Below are positions 39,458 to 50,398 of a stretch of DNA of 64,000 bases, one piece after another. Source of the stretch: Prostheceraeus crozeri (lineage: Eukaryota; Platyhelminthes; Polycladida; Euryleptidae). The stretch's first letter is position 1; every line of letters starts with the position of its first letter. The stretch spans positions 310,001-374,000 of the forward strand of contig CAJQUW010006351.1 of NCBI GenBank assembly GCA_907163375.1. The letters run 5' to 3'. The notes beneath the pieces are model-generated. The model saw only the letters and a program-made list of their open reading frames with translations, had not been told where the DNA came from and made no database searches. Made by a program: the position numbers and the translations under genes.

Positions 39458-40620
39458 ATGAACATAAAAAACAGAAGTACCACAAATATTTGGTCCATGA
39501 TCAAGACGAGTGCTGGTGTCACGGAGGAAGTGCAAATCAGAGTTGGTGTACATCAGGGCTCAGCTCTCAGTCCTTTGTTGTTCATCACAGTAATGGAGGA
39601 AGTGGCAAAGGAATGCAGAAGTGATGGTCCGTGGGAGCTACTCTATGCCGATGACTTAGTGCTGACGGCAGCGTCAAAACAAGACGCTAAAAGGAAACTC
39701 GAGGCGTGGAACATTCAGCTGGAAAAGCGAGGATTGAAGATCAACGGAACCAAGTCAAAAGTCCTTGTCACCGGTAAGAGTCTTAAGGAGCAGACGAAGT
39801 CAGGAAAATGGCCTTGCAGTTGTTTCATGAAAGGCGTCGGGGTGAACTCCATCTTCTGTGTTTCGTGCAAAATGTGGTGCCACAAGAAGTGTTCCGGACT
39901 TCGTGCCCTCAGTGGAGTCCACAGTTTTCCGTTGTCGAAAGTGTGTGAATGGCAAATCTGCAGACGGCGATGACTCCCTAGAATCAACGTTATGACGGTG
40001 AAAGAGGTGCAAGATTTCTGCTATCTTGGGGATGTCCTTGATAGAAAAGCCGGAACGGAAAGTGCAGTCAGAGCGCGCATTGCAATCGCGTGGAAGTGGC
40101 GGGAGCTAGCCAGCCTGTTGACAAACAAAGGCATTCCGTTGAGTTACAGGGCACACGTATACGAGTTGTGCATAAGATCCGTCCTAACTTAATGTGCGGA
40201 AACGTGGCCACTCACTCAAAAATTGATAGAGCAGCTAAGAGGCGTTGATAGGCGAATGCTGCGTTATATGGCACATGTCAAGCTGAAGGACAAGGTACCA
40301 AGTGATGAAGTGGCAAGAGTGTGCGGCATACCCGAACTTCCTATTCGCCTACGTCAGAAACGCTTGCGGTGGTTCGGGCATGTAAGGATAGCAACTGATA
40401 ACATCATCGGTGAGGTATACCATCTTTCGGTTGACGGTCGCCGTCCACCAGGAAGACCAAAGAAAACGTGGTATGCCTGTGTCGAAGAAGACCTAGAACA
40501 ACTGAAGGTCAAGGAGGAAAGCTCTAGATCGGAAAGCGTGGAAGAATGTCATCGCAGGAACGTCCAACCCTGGTGGAATCGGGAACAAACGACGAAAAAC
40601 GAAAAAGTAAAGTAAGCACA
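39458..40620 (+). pseudogene. RTE/ingi-type reverse transcriptase with zinc-knuckle insert, copy 3
   Basis: Frame 39458-39973 has GVHQGSALSPLLFITVMEE, then the active site ELLYADDLVLTA and the thumb start GLKINGTKSKVLVTGKS. It continues with a Cys-rich module (CSCFMKGVGVNSIFCVSCKMWCHKKCSG), typical of one widespread LINE group. After shifts, 39992-40192 (FCYLGDVLDRKAGTESAV...LCIRSVLT) and 40223-40615 (MLRYMAHVKLKDKVPS, RLRWFGHV, GRRPPGRPKKTWY) complete the tail, ending in AAAGTAAAGTAAG. The first half of RT is missing, and at least two frameshifts are present. Confidence 0.85.
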
Positions 40621-41495
40621 TGTATGAAAGTACAGTGTACGAGCGCAATATTTTAACGGTGTGTTCAGAAATGATAAAAAGCTAAAAAGTAGGATTACAT
40701 TGAGTTTTGCACCCTTAAACGGATTTGAAGAATTCAGAGGAAATTTGTGTATTCAAAGCTTGTCCTTCTTTTGCTGAGTTGATCTCCATGTTTCTACAAA
40801 CAGCCCAGATTGTGATGATATGATGCAGGAGCAGCAAAAATTTTCTTAAAATTTTTAAAAATCTTCAATGGATTTTTCGATTTCATAAACATCCCATACG
40901 TATAAACGCATACGTTAATATTCCTTTGTGGAACCTCCTCAAAATCATATTATATTCACACTTGAAGCGAGAGATTAAGATTATCATCGTACCTACGCGC
41001 ATTTCATTTTAATCTACTTATTTGAATGCTACTATGAAAGTTCCAGGAATATGGTAGCAAGATTCAGTAGCATTTTGCAATATACACATGACAATGTGAA
41101 GAAAAAAGGAAATAACGGAAAAATTGGTAAAAAACGAGAAATAAAGGACAATTTTCGAAAATGCGGAAAATAACGGAACTCTGGGTACCATGCAGAATTT
41201 AATCGTGAAAGGTAACAGTTTCCTTCAAAAATGTTCGGATCAAAAATTGACAAACTTCTCGCAAGACGGGAATTAACTGGAGTTACTTCCTTCAAGTGCT
41301 GTAGTAATGAAACAACGAGGGTGATGCACTACTTCCTGAAGTTCAGGTTATCATCCTTCGTTAGATCATTGATCTTTCCCAACTCACTTTCAAAGGAAAA
41401 CCCGAAATCGGCATCACATGGTGATTTTTGGACCGTGATATCAGTTGGGTTCGCACTCACGATTTCTTTAGACGATTTCCCAAGAATTTGAGATT
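40621..41495. other. Stretch without a recognised feature
   Basis: AT-rich; no gene motif seen on either strand. Confidence 0.45.
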
Positions 41496-41499
41496 TTAA

Positions 41500-42170
41500 C
41501 CTTTTGACTCTCGATGACGGGCAGCGCTCGTCATACAAAAATTGGCTCAGACACCTTATCTACAGAAAAATACTGCCTGCTAAGTGCCCATGACGGGCGA
41601 TGCTCGTCACAGCTTTAACAATAGCGCCTGCCCTTTGTTCATTCATGCACACAGCTGCAAGTGCCCGGAAGGCCGCGACCAGAGATCAGGTCAGGCGTTT
41701 GGATAATTTGATCAATAATGACTTCATGACATCAGCTCATTGTTGCACCCACAGTTAGAAGAAACACGAATTTTCACTCTAAGTGTAAGATGGCACGAAG
41801 GAGGATTGGTGCGGCTCAAATTGCGGATTTACTTGCCAACTCCAACACAGAAAGTTCTTACAATTCTGAATCATCTGATAATACTGAGGAATCTGCGCAT
41901 GAAGATGAGCTTCCGGCTGAGCCATCTTCTAGCGGTACTGGGTGGAGGTTCGTCACCCCAGAGACGGATAGAAGAGATGGACTGCCCATTTTCAATGCTT
42001 GCCCTGGACCAAATCCGAATCTGCATTTACCTGAGGCAACGAAAGAAAATCTTGGAGAATTTTTGGACGCGTTTCTGACACAGGAACTTTTTGAACAATT
42101 AGTTTCATGGACCAATATTCGTGCGGGGATCGCTTTTGACGATGCGATGAATGACCTTTCTGCAGATTAA
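41500..42170 (+). mobile_element. piggyBac-type 5' end with transposase N terminus (truncated)
   Basis: TTAA at 41496 is followed by CCTTTTGACTCTCGATGACGGG. The palindromic word ATGACGGGCAGCGCTCGTCAT recurs as CATGACGGGCGATGCTCGTCA about 75 bp further in, an end layout seen in piggyBac elements. The frame 41790-42170 (126 codons) starts MARRRIGAAQIADLLANS, is acidic and Ser-rich, and continues FNACPGPNPNLHLPEATKENLGEFLDAFLTQELFEQLVSWTN. This is the N-terminal region and the first conserved block of a piggyBac transposase. It stops at 42170, where the Penelope-like sequence begins, and no core follows. The ends differ from the family at 12282. Confidence 0.75.
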
Positions 42171-43107
42171 ACTTTGTCAGATTCAATTTTTGGTATTTTT
42201 CTGTCTTTTTCACAGACAGTTAGCCTGAACTCGCTTTTCATAATTGTTGCATGTTGCTCAATTACATTCTGCGCTAAAATTTGCTCTGGACCATAGGTGT
42301 CATTACCTGATATGTTCAACGTGGAAATATCAATTCCCAACTCGGCTAAGAGAATTTGGAGATAAAACTTTTTGCAAATGAAGGCATAATTATTAGATGC
42401 TTTATCAACTGGCGTAATTCTGACGTCATTTTGCAATTCTTTCAGATTTTTACCCATTTTGACACTAATCTTGTGTCGATTACTGTGTGCGCGAAATCTA
42501 TTCGAGGATTTCTTGGCAAGATATATTCGATCTTTAATCAGTGCCATGATTCTTGATTTCCACGCTGAGAATAAAGTAGCCTCAAGCTTCTCTTTCTTAC
42601 TTATTTTTGTAATATGCTCATCTAATGAATTACTAATTTGAGTTGTTATGGCACTCCAACTAAGGTTTTTGGGGATTCTGTGTTTGGTACCAAAACTGAA
42701 GAGTTGACGTAAGTCTTCATCATCCACAATATCCAGATCACCGTTGTTATTACGTGACCATAATGTGGGTAAACAAAAGATTGCCTCTTGCTACATGAGC
42801 ATGGATTGTTCATGATGTGTATCACATCCTGAAACTCTAGGTTATTCTAAAAACGCCCATAATTGCAAAACTTCAATGCAGTGGGTTTATCTAATTTATA
42901 GAATATTTTCGGTGGATAACGTTCTTGAATTGTGCTTGGAATTAGCTTGCACACACTGTGATCGTAGAATATGGACATGATATTGAGTGAGTCTATTGTC
43001 TGAGATTCGAACGGGATGATTATGGTTGCTCGTTCTTTTACATTTTTGTTCTCCGAGTCTAGGTTAAGTTTATGTTGAATGTATGCTGTTAGTACAAATG
43101 TCATCAT
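42167..43107 (-). pseudogene. Penelope-like element: region before the reverse-transcriptase core
   Basis: Read downwards from 43107. A frame with ATIIIPFESQ and YPPKIFYKLDKPTALKFCNYGRF is followed, after a shift, by NPCSCS and YPHYGHVI, a CxC-type zinc motif. The frame 42727-42167 then has DLRQLFSFGTKHRIPKNLSW, LFSAWKSRIMALIKDRI and ITPVDKASNNYAFICKKFYLQILLAELG. CxC followed by an RxP-x-W block and a DKASNN block is the order seen before RT in Penelope-like elements. The catalytic palm is absent: the sequence ends against the piggyBac fragment. Confidence 0.75.
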
Positions 43108-43114
43108 GTTTGCC

Positions 43115-43868
43115 TCATCCCTTGCCTAGAATGGCTCTTAGCATAGTTTTAGGGAGAGATTTTAGATGATGATAAAACTTTGACATCCTACGCGTCTCAA
43201 AAGAATCTTGCAATTCTTGATAGGTATTGTCAAGTTCCATAATACTTGAGCTTTTTCTACCCGATTTTCTTCTTCCATGACTCCTTTTTCGTCTGCTAAT
43301 CGGATAACTAAAAAATGGATCATTGGATATGGACTGCTGAGATACACATCCACCTCCCAAAACTCTATCATTCAAACCCAAGGGGTATAAGGTATTGAGC
43401 ATCTTGATATGCATGTCTTCCTTACGGTTGAGCTCTGTTTATCTCTTCCGGTGATATGTATATATTGTCATCAACATGATCAATAATTTGCAATTCAACA
43501 TCAGTACAAGAATGATGATCTTGCTTAAAGTGATTGCTAAGATATGTGTTTAAGTGACCTTTTAATACTGAATGACGATGACCATTTAATCTACAATGTA
43601 ACGGTTGCTTTGTCTGTCCTACATATTGCATTCCACATCTGCTACATGATATAAGATAAATAACATTTCTACTTTTACAAGTAAAAACACCTGGCTTATC
43701 AAAGATAAACCGGTTGCCTGTACTGAAACTTTCGTAGCAATTTTCGGTATTCAAAGATTTACAACAAAGACATCTATTGCTACCACAAAATCTAACGTTT
43801 TTCAAAGTAGAGGGCGCTATCCACTCCTTCGCATTAACGCTGAACACTTTTCGTACCATATAAACCAT
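43115..43868 (-). pseudogene. Penelope-like element: GIY-YIG endonuclease region
   Basis: Frame 43868-43422 (148 codons) encodes a Cys-rich lead (CGSNRCLCC), then VIYLISCSRCGMQYVGQTKQPLHCRLNGHRHS, the GIY-YIG nuclease core with IY at 70-71, YVG at 82-84 and the conserved Arg at 93, with a CxxC between. After one shift, frame 43414 gives MLNTLYPLGLNDRVLGGG and a basic stretch. GIY-YIG endonucleases nick the target for Penelope-like retroelements. Here the domain lies 5' of the RT-proximal part. That is the permuted order described for the Naiad/Chlamys groups; in canonical elements the domain is C-terminal. Confidence 0.85.
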
Positions 43869-45062
43869 GAGAAAATTTGCCAGAGCCTCGAAAAGAGCGA
43901 GGAATTTGCCGAGGTTGGACTTTCAAATTCCTGCAATCTATTGGCATTTGCGCCTAAGTGACTATGTATGATAATTATTAAGATGTGGGACAAATTAGGC
44001 ATTTCGCCAGCTAGCAGAGGTCCAGTAGCGGGGTCGTGAAACCACCTGCATCTGAAGACATACTATCCAAGTAATTCTCATACGATGATGAAAGTCATCC
44101 CAGTAGCCATTTATAATAGAATAAAATGCTTACTAATTTAAATTATTAGTAAAAGTAGTCCTAATGAGGACTGATGGCGTTCTCCAATCCGCAAGTGTAC
44201 AAAGGCAATGCTACTGTAACCATTGGATTAATCAGTTCTTAAAAGAACTCAATGTAGCTTTCTCGTGACAACGAATTAAAATTGATCAGCTTTGGCCCAA
44301 TATCTGGTAAAAATGGAAATCTTAAGACTTGTAATACTACTCATTCTTGCTGTTAATATACTAATACCATAGATTCCAAACACTGCCGTATACACGTTCA
44401 AAACAGACGTCTAATGTACTGTACCGACTACAGATGCTGATAGTGGAAATAGAATAAGACAATGGTCACCATAGGTGAAGGAAATTAAAAATGGATATTA
44501 TAAAACAACAGGAAACCGATGAATAAAAATTGGAAATGTGGAGGTAAAATATGGAAATACAACGATGCTACTACACCGATTACAAGTGAACTATATCTGA
44601 CACTACACAAAGTGGATAATGGTAAGAGTGGATAAGTGGAAAGTGGATAATGGAGGTAAACAATGGAACTACAATGACACTCTACTACACCGAAAGCAAT
44701 GAAACTATACACACTATACCTAAGACTACACATGGAAAATACTATTTCTTCATCCGTCTATAGTACTTAATGTAATTCCACAGTTCATTTGAATTACAAT
44801 ACATCGACCACTACTTCAGCTACCGATTAAGGGATATAAAACAATACTGCAGTCCGTCAGTCATCAGCAGGTACTCGTCTAGTTGTGTTTCGATCCCTAA
44901 CCTGAACACTCAAACCCAGACGAGCGGGGTCCCACACATAGTGGCTGACAAAATACTGAATAGGTAATAATGATATGTCTTGAAAGATATGTCACAAAGA
45001 TAAATCAGACATCATTCAATTGTTGTGTTTCCCACATGTAAACTGATCATGTCATTAAATTC
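43869..45062. other. Stretch without a recognised gene
   Basis: Between the Penelope-like 5' half and the LINE 3' tail. A GGATAATGG/TACAATG-rich block lies at 44520-44740. Near 44875-44945 a GTTTCGATCCCTAACCTG segment looks LTR-like, but no primer-binding site or second LTR was found. Confidence 0.45.
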
Positions 45063-45207
45063 ATAATAATAATAATATGCGTATTTATTCTTTAAAAATG
45101 AAAATCGGAAGATACATCAAATTTACACAAAGAAAAATATCAAGAACATCCATGATCAGGAAAGAATATTGCATTGAGATCAGCGACAAAAATGGTCATT
45201 ATAGCGT

Positions 45208-45929
45208 CTACTGGCATACAGCACAAAAGAGTTCATATGTACGTCGCATAGTGCGGATTTCCGGAAGCAAAAAACGACCTGCACGAGACATGGTTGGCAA
45301 GAGTTCGTGAAGAATGTGGCTAGATTCCATTACACTGTGAAAGAATTTATCGGTCAATTCATTTCTACGAGAATGTAGAGACTCCAGGCAAGGACTTCGA
45401 CATTCGTTGCCGCAAATGAGACGGTGAAATCTGCGTTGAAGACGTTCAACTCGTGCAGCATCAGTACTAGACAACCCGACAAATACTGGGCACAATACTC
45501 AAAGACAGAGCGTATGAAAGTTTTATATACTATAAGAAGGTCACTTTTTGAGATACACGGCTTGAGAACACGCATAGCGTACATACGTTTTGAAGCAGAC
45601 TGAATTATTTTGTCTATGTGGTCAGACCAATTCCATCGAGAATTAAAGCGAACTCCAAGTAAGTCAAGGGAGTTGACGCAGGGAATGTCAGGAAGATTCA
45701 AGCTCAGATGGTCGGGAAAATTTCGTTTCGGGATCAAAAGGGCCTTGCATTTGGAAGCATTGATCGTTAAGTCCATTTGGTCAGACCATTCCATAAGATT
45801 CTGATGTTCCGCAATAATGTGATCATTCGTCTGATGTGAATATAGGCAAGCATAAAGTCGTATCGTCAGCGTACTTAAACACATTGCAGTTCTCAGAAAG
45901 GACCCTGAAAGTAGCGATCGATAGTGCAA
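45208..45929 (-). pseudogene. LINE C-terminal (thumb and connection) region
   Basis: Frames 45929-45354 and 45495-45208. The first carries LMEWSDQMDLTINASKCKALLI, VNSLDLLGVRFNSRWNWSDHID and VYKTFIRSVFEYCAQ, standard post-YADD LINE blocks. The second carries ARVERLQRRFHRLICGN, the tail block. A shift near 45500 separates them. Confidence 0.85.
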
Positions 45930-47064
45930 ATAGATAAGGGCCTAAAGTTGATCCTTGAGGAATTCCTGAATTAACTTTGGTTAAGGTGCTCCTTGCGGTT
46001 CCTATAGAGACATATTGCTGTCTGTCTGTCAAGTAATTCAAGATCCACTTGATACAATTTACAGGCAATTGACATTCTGCTAACCTGTTGACAATTATGT
46101 CACTTCTCAATTTATCAAATGCCTTTGAGTAGTCATAGGAGATGACTAGGGCCCCACAGGTTTCTGAATCATCGATAAATTTAGTGATACAATCGTCAAT
46201 TGCAACAAGAGCGCACTGAGTTGAGGACTTTGGTCGGAATCCGAATTGCTTTTCATCATAACACTCAATGAAGCGCGTCTTTAGATAGTCGGTTATTATT
46301 ATTTCCATCAGCTTTGCAGGATATGGTATAATACTGATTGGGCGTATGTTATCAAGGCTGTCTTTAGACGATTTTGAAGGATGAACTTTTGGAACAGGAG
46401 TCACAGAAGCAGTTTTCCAGATATTTGGAATGTAGGAGTTATTGATCGATATTTGAAAAAGTCTGGCCATAGGCTCAGCCAAAAATGGACTGGCAAACTT
46501 GTATAGGGCAATAGGCAAGTCGCATGACGCTTTGCTCGCTCGGGACTCTTCCATTAGTCTAAACACATGCATCGGGGAGATGTTTAAATCAGCCATTTCT
46601 TCCGAGGAGTAATTTTTAATGTCAACATTCTCAATACTACTTGGCAGAAACACGGAGCTCAAGTGGTGATTGATCTTCTCAACAGCGGTGTGCACATTTG
46701 AAAAGTTTGATATTAAGGACATCACTGGACTCAGAGATTTGCATGAGGTATGTTGATTAACTACCTTCCATAGATTGGTGCATCCGATTTTCTTTGTCCA
46801 TGCAATTTTTGCTTTGGAGATTTCACAGTGAATTTTCTCTTTCAAATGATTATAAGTAGAAAAATCCCGTCTACGGAATGCGTCCCATCTCTTATTAATG
46901 AGGTCCTTGATAAGTGGTGAAATCCATGGTTTATCCCTGGCGGTGCAACGCACAAAAGTAACAGGGATAGTAGACGCGGCAGCAGCATCAAGAAGATCGT
47001 GAAAAATAATACATTTACTGTCGATAGATATATTCTCGTTGTCAATGAAAGTCCAGTCTATCAT
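45823..47064 (-). CDS. LINE reverse transcriptase
   Basis: A 413-codon frame with the RT blocks in order: NIWKTASVTPVPKV at 214-227, NIRPISIIPYPAKLME at 239-254, QFGFRPKSSTQCAL at 273-286, SYDYSKAFDKLRSD at 309-322 with the first catalytic Asp, SGIPQGSTLGPYLF at 366-379 and FKYADDTTL at 396-404 with the two active-site Asps. The frame ends soon after YADD, and the thumb continues one frame over from about 45929. All catalytic residues are kept. The printed Met lies inside the linker after the endonuclease and is not a true start. Confidence 0.88.
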   Translation of the reverse strand: MIDWTFIDNENISIDSKCIIFHDLLDAAAASTIPVTFVRCTARDKPWISPLIKDLINKRWDAFRRRDFSTYNHLKEKIHCEISKAKIAWTKKIGCTNLWKVVNQHTSCKSLSPVMSLISNFSNVHTAVEKINHHLSSVFLPSSIENVDIKNYSSEEMADLNISPMHVFRLMEESRASKASCDLPIALYKFASPFLAEPMARLFQISINNSYIPNIWKTASVTPVPKVHPSKSSKDSLDNIRPISIIPYPAKLMEIIITDYLKTRFIECYDEKQFGFRPKSSTQCALVAIDDCITKFIDDSETCGALVISYDYSKAFDKLRSDIIVNRLAECQLPVNCIKWILNYLTDRQQYVSIGTARSTLTKVNSGIPQGSTLGPYLFALSIATFRVLSENCNVFKYADDTTLCLPIFTSDE

Positions 47065-47087
47065 TTGTACAAGTTGGCAAAAGTCAT

Positions 47088-47906
47088 CTAGATGAGATTT
47101 TTTCTGAGATCATAAACCTTTCGGACAATTTCTGTTGTCTTTGCTAATTTTCGAGTGGGAGTTGCGAGGAGAGACAAATGAGGAACCTTGGATTTATCGA
47201 ATGGGGTGAATTCAGAGACACTATACTGGCACGCTAGATCTTCGGATAACAAGATATAATCAAGTTGGGCGTCACCATACGTAGGACCATTGAAAGAATT
47301 CACCAAGTCAAGTGAAAGACATACATCGTTTGGGTCAAAGCGATTCAAATCACCACATATAATAACGTCACAGGAAGGATGCAAATTCAAAATTGAGTCG
47401 ATAGTGTGAGTTATAAATTCAGTGATACGGTTAGCATTTCGGGCAGCAGAGATGGGGGGAATATACAATGCCAATAAAAGCACATTCGAAGAAGGCAGAC
47501 GAATAACGAGAAATTCGATATCACATGAGGATTGATAAATGAATTGCTCAAATGGGATATAATCCTTCAACCAAATAGCCACACCTCCCCCAATACGATG
47601 AGCGCGATCATTCCGTAAGCACACGAAGCCGTCTATAGAGAAATTACTGTCACTATGCTTATCAGGAGATAGCCATGTTTCTGTGCAGATAAATATATCA
47701 ATATCATTCAATAATAACGTTGATAACATCCCATCAATAAATACAGTGTGCTTTTGGCGATCCGCACATGTAAACAAATCCTGTACATCAATCTTTGCCT
47801 TTTCGATTCCCACAAGTAAACAGATCCTGTTCATCCTCGAATCCCATAAAGATGTAATCGCTGTGTGATAAATATGTAATCCGCCTTTACACAAACTTCG
47901 CCTCAT
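47088..47906 (-). CDS. LINE apurinic-type endonuclease domain
   Basis: A 272-codon frame. It nicks target DNA to prime reverse transcription. Motifs in order: DIFICTETWL with catalytic Glu at 76, GGGVAIW at 107-112, LALYIPP at 145-151, IICGDLNRFD with GDLN at 185-188, and QLDYILLS with Asp at 216. The last motif, normally SDH, reads VPHLSLL. The first about 35 residues are not homologous, so the true start is unclear. Coding continues in another frame; a six-base T run (47098-47103 on the plus strand) is the likely site of the slip. Confidence 0.85.
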   Translation of the reverse strand: MRRSLCKGGLHIYHTAITSLWDSRMNRICLLVGIEKAKIDVQDLFTCADRQKHTVFIDGMLSTLLLNDIDIFICTETWLSPDKHSDSNFSIDGFVCLRNDRAHRIGGGVAIWLKDYIPFEQFIYQSSCDIEFLVIRLPSSNVLLLALYIPPISAARNANRITEFITHTIDSILNLHPSCDVIICGDLNRFDPNDVCLSLDLVNSFNGPTYGDAQLDYILLSEDLACQYSVSEFTPFDKSKVPHLSLLATPTRKLAKTTEIVRKVYDLRKNLI

Positions 47907-47960
47907 ACATCAAGACTTAACAATGGGAGCTCTCTCATCTCCCGCAAGCCACGCTAAGCG

Positions 47961-48044
47961 CTCTGTATTCACTCTTCACCGCCCCCCCATATGATGGCTA
48001 CAAGTCATTGTTAATCGTTTATTGGTCGCGTGCCTCATTGAAAT
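47961..48044. other. Junction between LINE 5' end and Penelope-like 3' end
   Basis: Short spacer with a CCGCCCCCCC run; the exact LINE 5' border is not resolved. Confidence 0.4.
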
Positions 48045-48838
48045 TCAGAGTGAAGTGAATTGTCGAGCCGAGAAAAGACCATATTTGTGAAGCGATTCAT
48101 TATGCCTTGTGAGAGTCTTTTCTGTGTAACTCATCAAGTCATGCTGAGAATAACCTCTAGATTTCATGATATTTAGTGTCTTGTTAGTTTTGTGTACAGC
48201 GTCTTGTAACTTCGAGCATATTCTACAATATCTGACTACCTGCGACGCGAAAACATGAAGGGCCATCTGTAATGGGATCATGCTCTCCGGAAAAGTCAGT
48301 TGCACCACAGAGAAAGAGAAGTCATCTACCTTGTGATATACTGAAGTTCTCAAGCTGTTCTGTGAGATTTGTGTTTTCACATCAAGGTAAACTACCTCTT
48401 TATTGTTATCACCATTTCTCTCCGCCAACAAGTCAGGTGGATAAATTCTTTGAATCAACGAATTAAAGTGTTTATAATTGACAACACATATCGTCTATGC
48501 ATCTTGATGTAGGTGATAACAAGCGTGCTACATGATATTTCTTAGTTTTTATCAAATTTTGCATAAAAACATATTCGCAGTGTAAGAGGAATAGGTCAGC
48601 TAGGAGTGGACTAGAATTTCCTCCCATTGGAATGCCTTTAATCTGCCTGAAAGCTAAATTACCGAATGTGACGTAGGTCTGTGATAATAGGAAATGTATG
48701 GCTTCTTTTAACTTGTTTATCATCTGTTTATCTGTTAACATTTGGAATGCAATGCCATCATCAGTAATAGTCCTTTGAAATGTATCTGATTTTTGAGTGA
48801 AACGAAAATGAGAGCACGATAACTTCAGATCATCAACT
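48045..48838 (-). pseudogene. Penelope-like reverse transcriptase, palm to thumb
   Basis: Frame 48900-48472 (from about 48838) has FLLSQTYVTFGNLAFRQIKGIPMGGNSSPLLADLFLLHCEYVF and then TSRCIDDM, the equivalent of the RYIDD active site with Tyr replaced by Cys. After a stop, frame 48458-48045 continues with RIYPPDLL, VVYLDVKTQI, TSVYHKVDDFSFSVVQLTFPES and FASQVVRYCRICSKL, all Penelope-like RT blocks, ending MKSRGYSQHDLM. The N-terminal half is missing here; a matching half lies at 42167-43868 in the same orientation. Both could be head-to-tail partial copies of one family. Confidence 0.85.
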
Positions 48839-49210
48839 AATGACTCATCGAATAGAGCCGAAAATCCCGACTTCGATGACACTTGGAAATCGTCCAACAT
48901 TTCACGCTTAAAAAAACGGTGTCAGTCCGTGAGAGATTAAATATCCTACCTTGTCCCTTCCAAGAGTAACGCCTTTGGCAATGTTACTGTCCGGGAAAGA
49001 GTGAGGTAGTACATCGATGAAGTCTGATGCAGGTCTGTTTGACATATTGCATTTCACTTGCATACAGAGCATGAGCTCAACTCGTAAAGTCTGTTCAGGT
49101 TGGAAATACCTAGATATTTCTCCTGAGTTCACTTCCTTGGTCCCACTTTGCTGTTTGGGATTTTCCGAATCCATAACATTTGGAACCCCCTTGACTCCTT
49201 GATTGCACAT
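48839..49210 (-). pseudogene. hAT-like element protein fragment fused to the Penelope-like RT
   Basis: Frame 49210-48908 ends FPDSNIAKGVTLGRDKVGYLISHGLTPFF and continues, after a shift, with MLDDFQVSSKSGFSALFDESLV in frame 48900. The FPDS-x-IAK, GL-x-P-F and FDESL series recalls an uncharacterised group of invertebrate hAT-like proteins. The same frame then runs without a stop into Penelope-like RT. This is a chance fusion at a 5'-truncated retroelement insertion, not a real two-domain protein. Confidence 0.55.
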
Positions 49211-50398
49211 ATCAATTCATAAACAAAGATATGTACAATCAAGAAGTGATTGGATCAAACCAATACGATGTGCAATTAAAACACACAAAACCCATCAATA
49301 CTGGTGAGATGGCATTCTGGAAAATCCCTGAAATGATACAATGAAACAGTTTTATAGAATGACGAGACATCACGTTCGCTTTGAAGAAAAATGCAATATC
49401 CTTGAAAATAGCTTGGAAAAATTGACTGAAAATGAATTCCAAACCTGCAATAAGACCAGTACATTATTGTCATTAAGCAGCATACTTTAATTATTGAAGT
49501 AATGTTCAATACATAAAAAGCAATGTCGTTCAATTTTTCATTTTATCCAACTACATTTGCATAAACTTTGCAATTTTCAGGAATCCCCAAAAATTTCAAG
49601 GGGTCATGACCGTTTTCAAAAGTTGTTTTTGAATTCCCGTATTTCCCGGATTGTCGACACCCTGTAATGGCTTGTGCACCATGACATTGTATTCCATAGC
49701 GATTGAATCGTTCTGAAAACATTTAAATGTAGTAACGTGGTGTAATGCACAAATTTTGATTTCGTCCGAAGTCACCCCATCTAACGGTGCTTTGTCGCAA
49801 AGTTCATCATTTAAATATCCGGAATCACTATCCTTCCGCATTGAGCAACCGAAACGGATTGCGTTTTCAGCAGGATCAGACAATGGATGATGGATCAAGA
49901 CTGGTCAGCCACTTCACATAATCAAACCTTTGCGGAATGTGATAAGGGCTTTCCTGCCGAAATTTTGAATTCATGGACTGGCCAAAACAGTCCCACATGC
50001 ATGTCCATTTGTCTTCCAATTATGAATATCAAGGTTGCACTTTTTCGCTTTATATTTGCATGAAAATGCGCACTTTCTAGCAAGAAATATGAATTTTCAC
50101 GTCAAGTAAATAACAATCAAGACAAGTGATTGCTGTTTCTGCAATAAGGGTGCAAAATTACATACATTTCTGTCATTGTCGGTCAAATAGTTTTCTTGAT
50201 ATTTTGCTGGTACCGAGTTGACCAGGATTACATTCCAGGATCTCGGGAATCAAATGTGATACGTAATGAGGTAGTCCAAGCAAATAGACATGAGCAGCTT
50301 GATGAAAATAACCATAACTAACCATAAACGGAAATGACGTGTAAAAAATTGGGTGCAATTTATTGCTTTTATGCAACCTTTTGTTGATTTTTTTAATG
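49211..50398. other. Stretch with one unrecognised frame
   Basis: A 100-codon minus-strand frame at 49596-49898 (starts MIHHPLSDPAENAIRFG) is protein-like but unrecognised. No other feature seen. Confidence 0.4.

Larger units (their letters stand above)
45063..47960 (-). mobile_element. CR1/Jockey-type LINE, nearly complete ORF2
   Basis: Endonuclease (47906-47088), reverse transcriptase (47064-45823) and C-terminal region (45929-45208) follow each other on the minus strand. The 3' end is a short ATA/AAT repeat at 45063-45076, as in CR1-, L2- and Daphne-type elements with microsatellite tails. Only three or so frameshifts were seen, so this is one of the younger elements in the intron. No ORF1 was found; the copy is probably 5'-truncated. 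It lies between two Penelope-like pieces of the same orientation. Confidence 0.83.

Noticed and set aside
43869-44190. Hammerhead ribozyme expected in Penelope-like termini
   Set aside because: A CTGAAGA word is present, but stem II and the GAAA partner do not pair as required.
44875-44945. LTR-like segment with a possible primer-binding site
   Set aside because: No paired LTR, no tRNA-complementary site and no gag-pol nearby.
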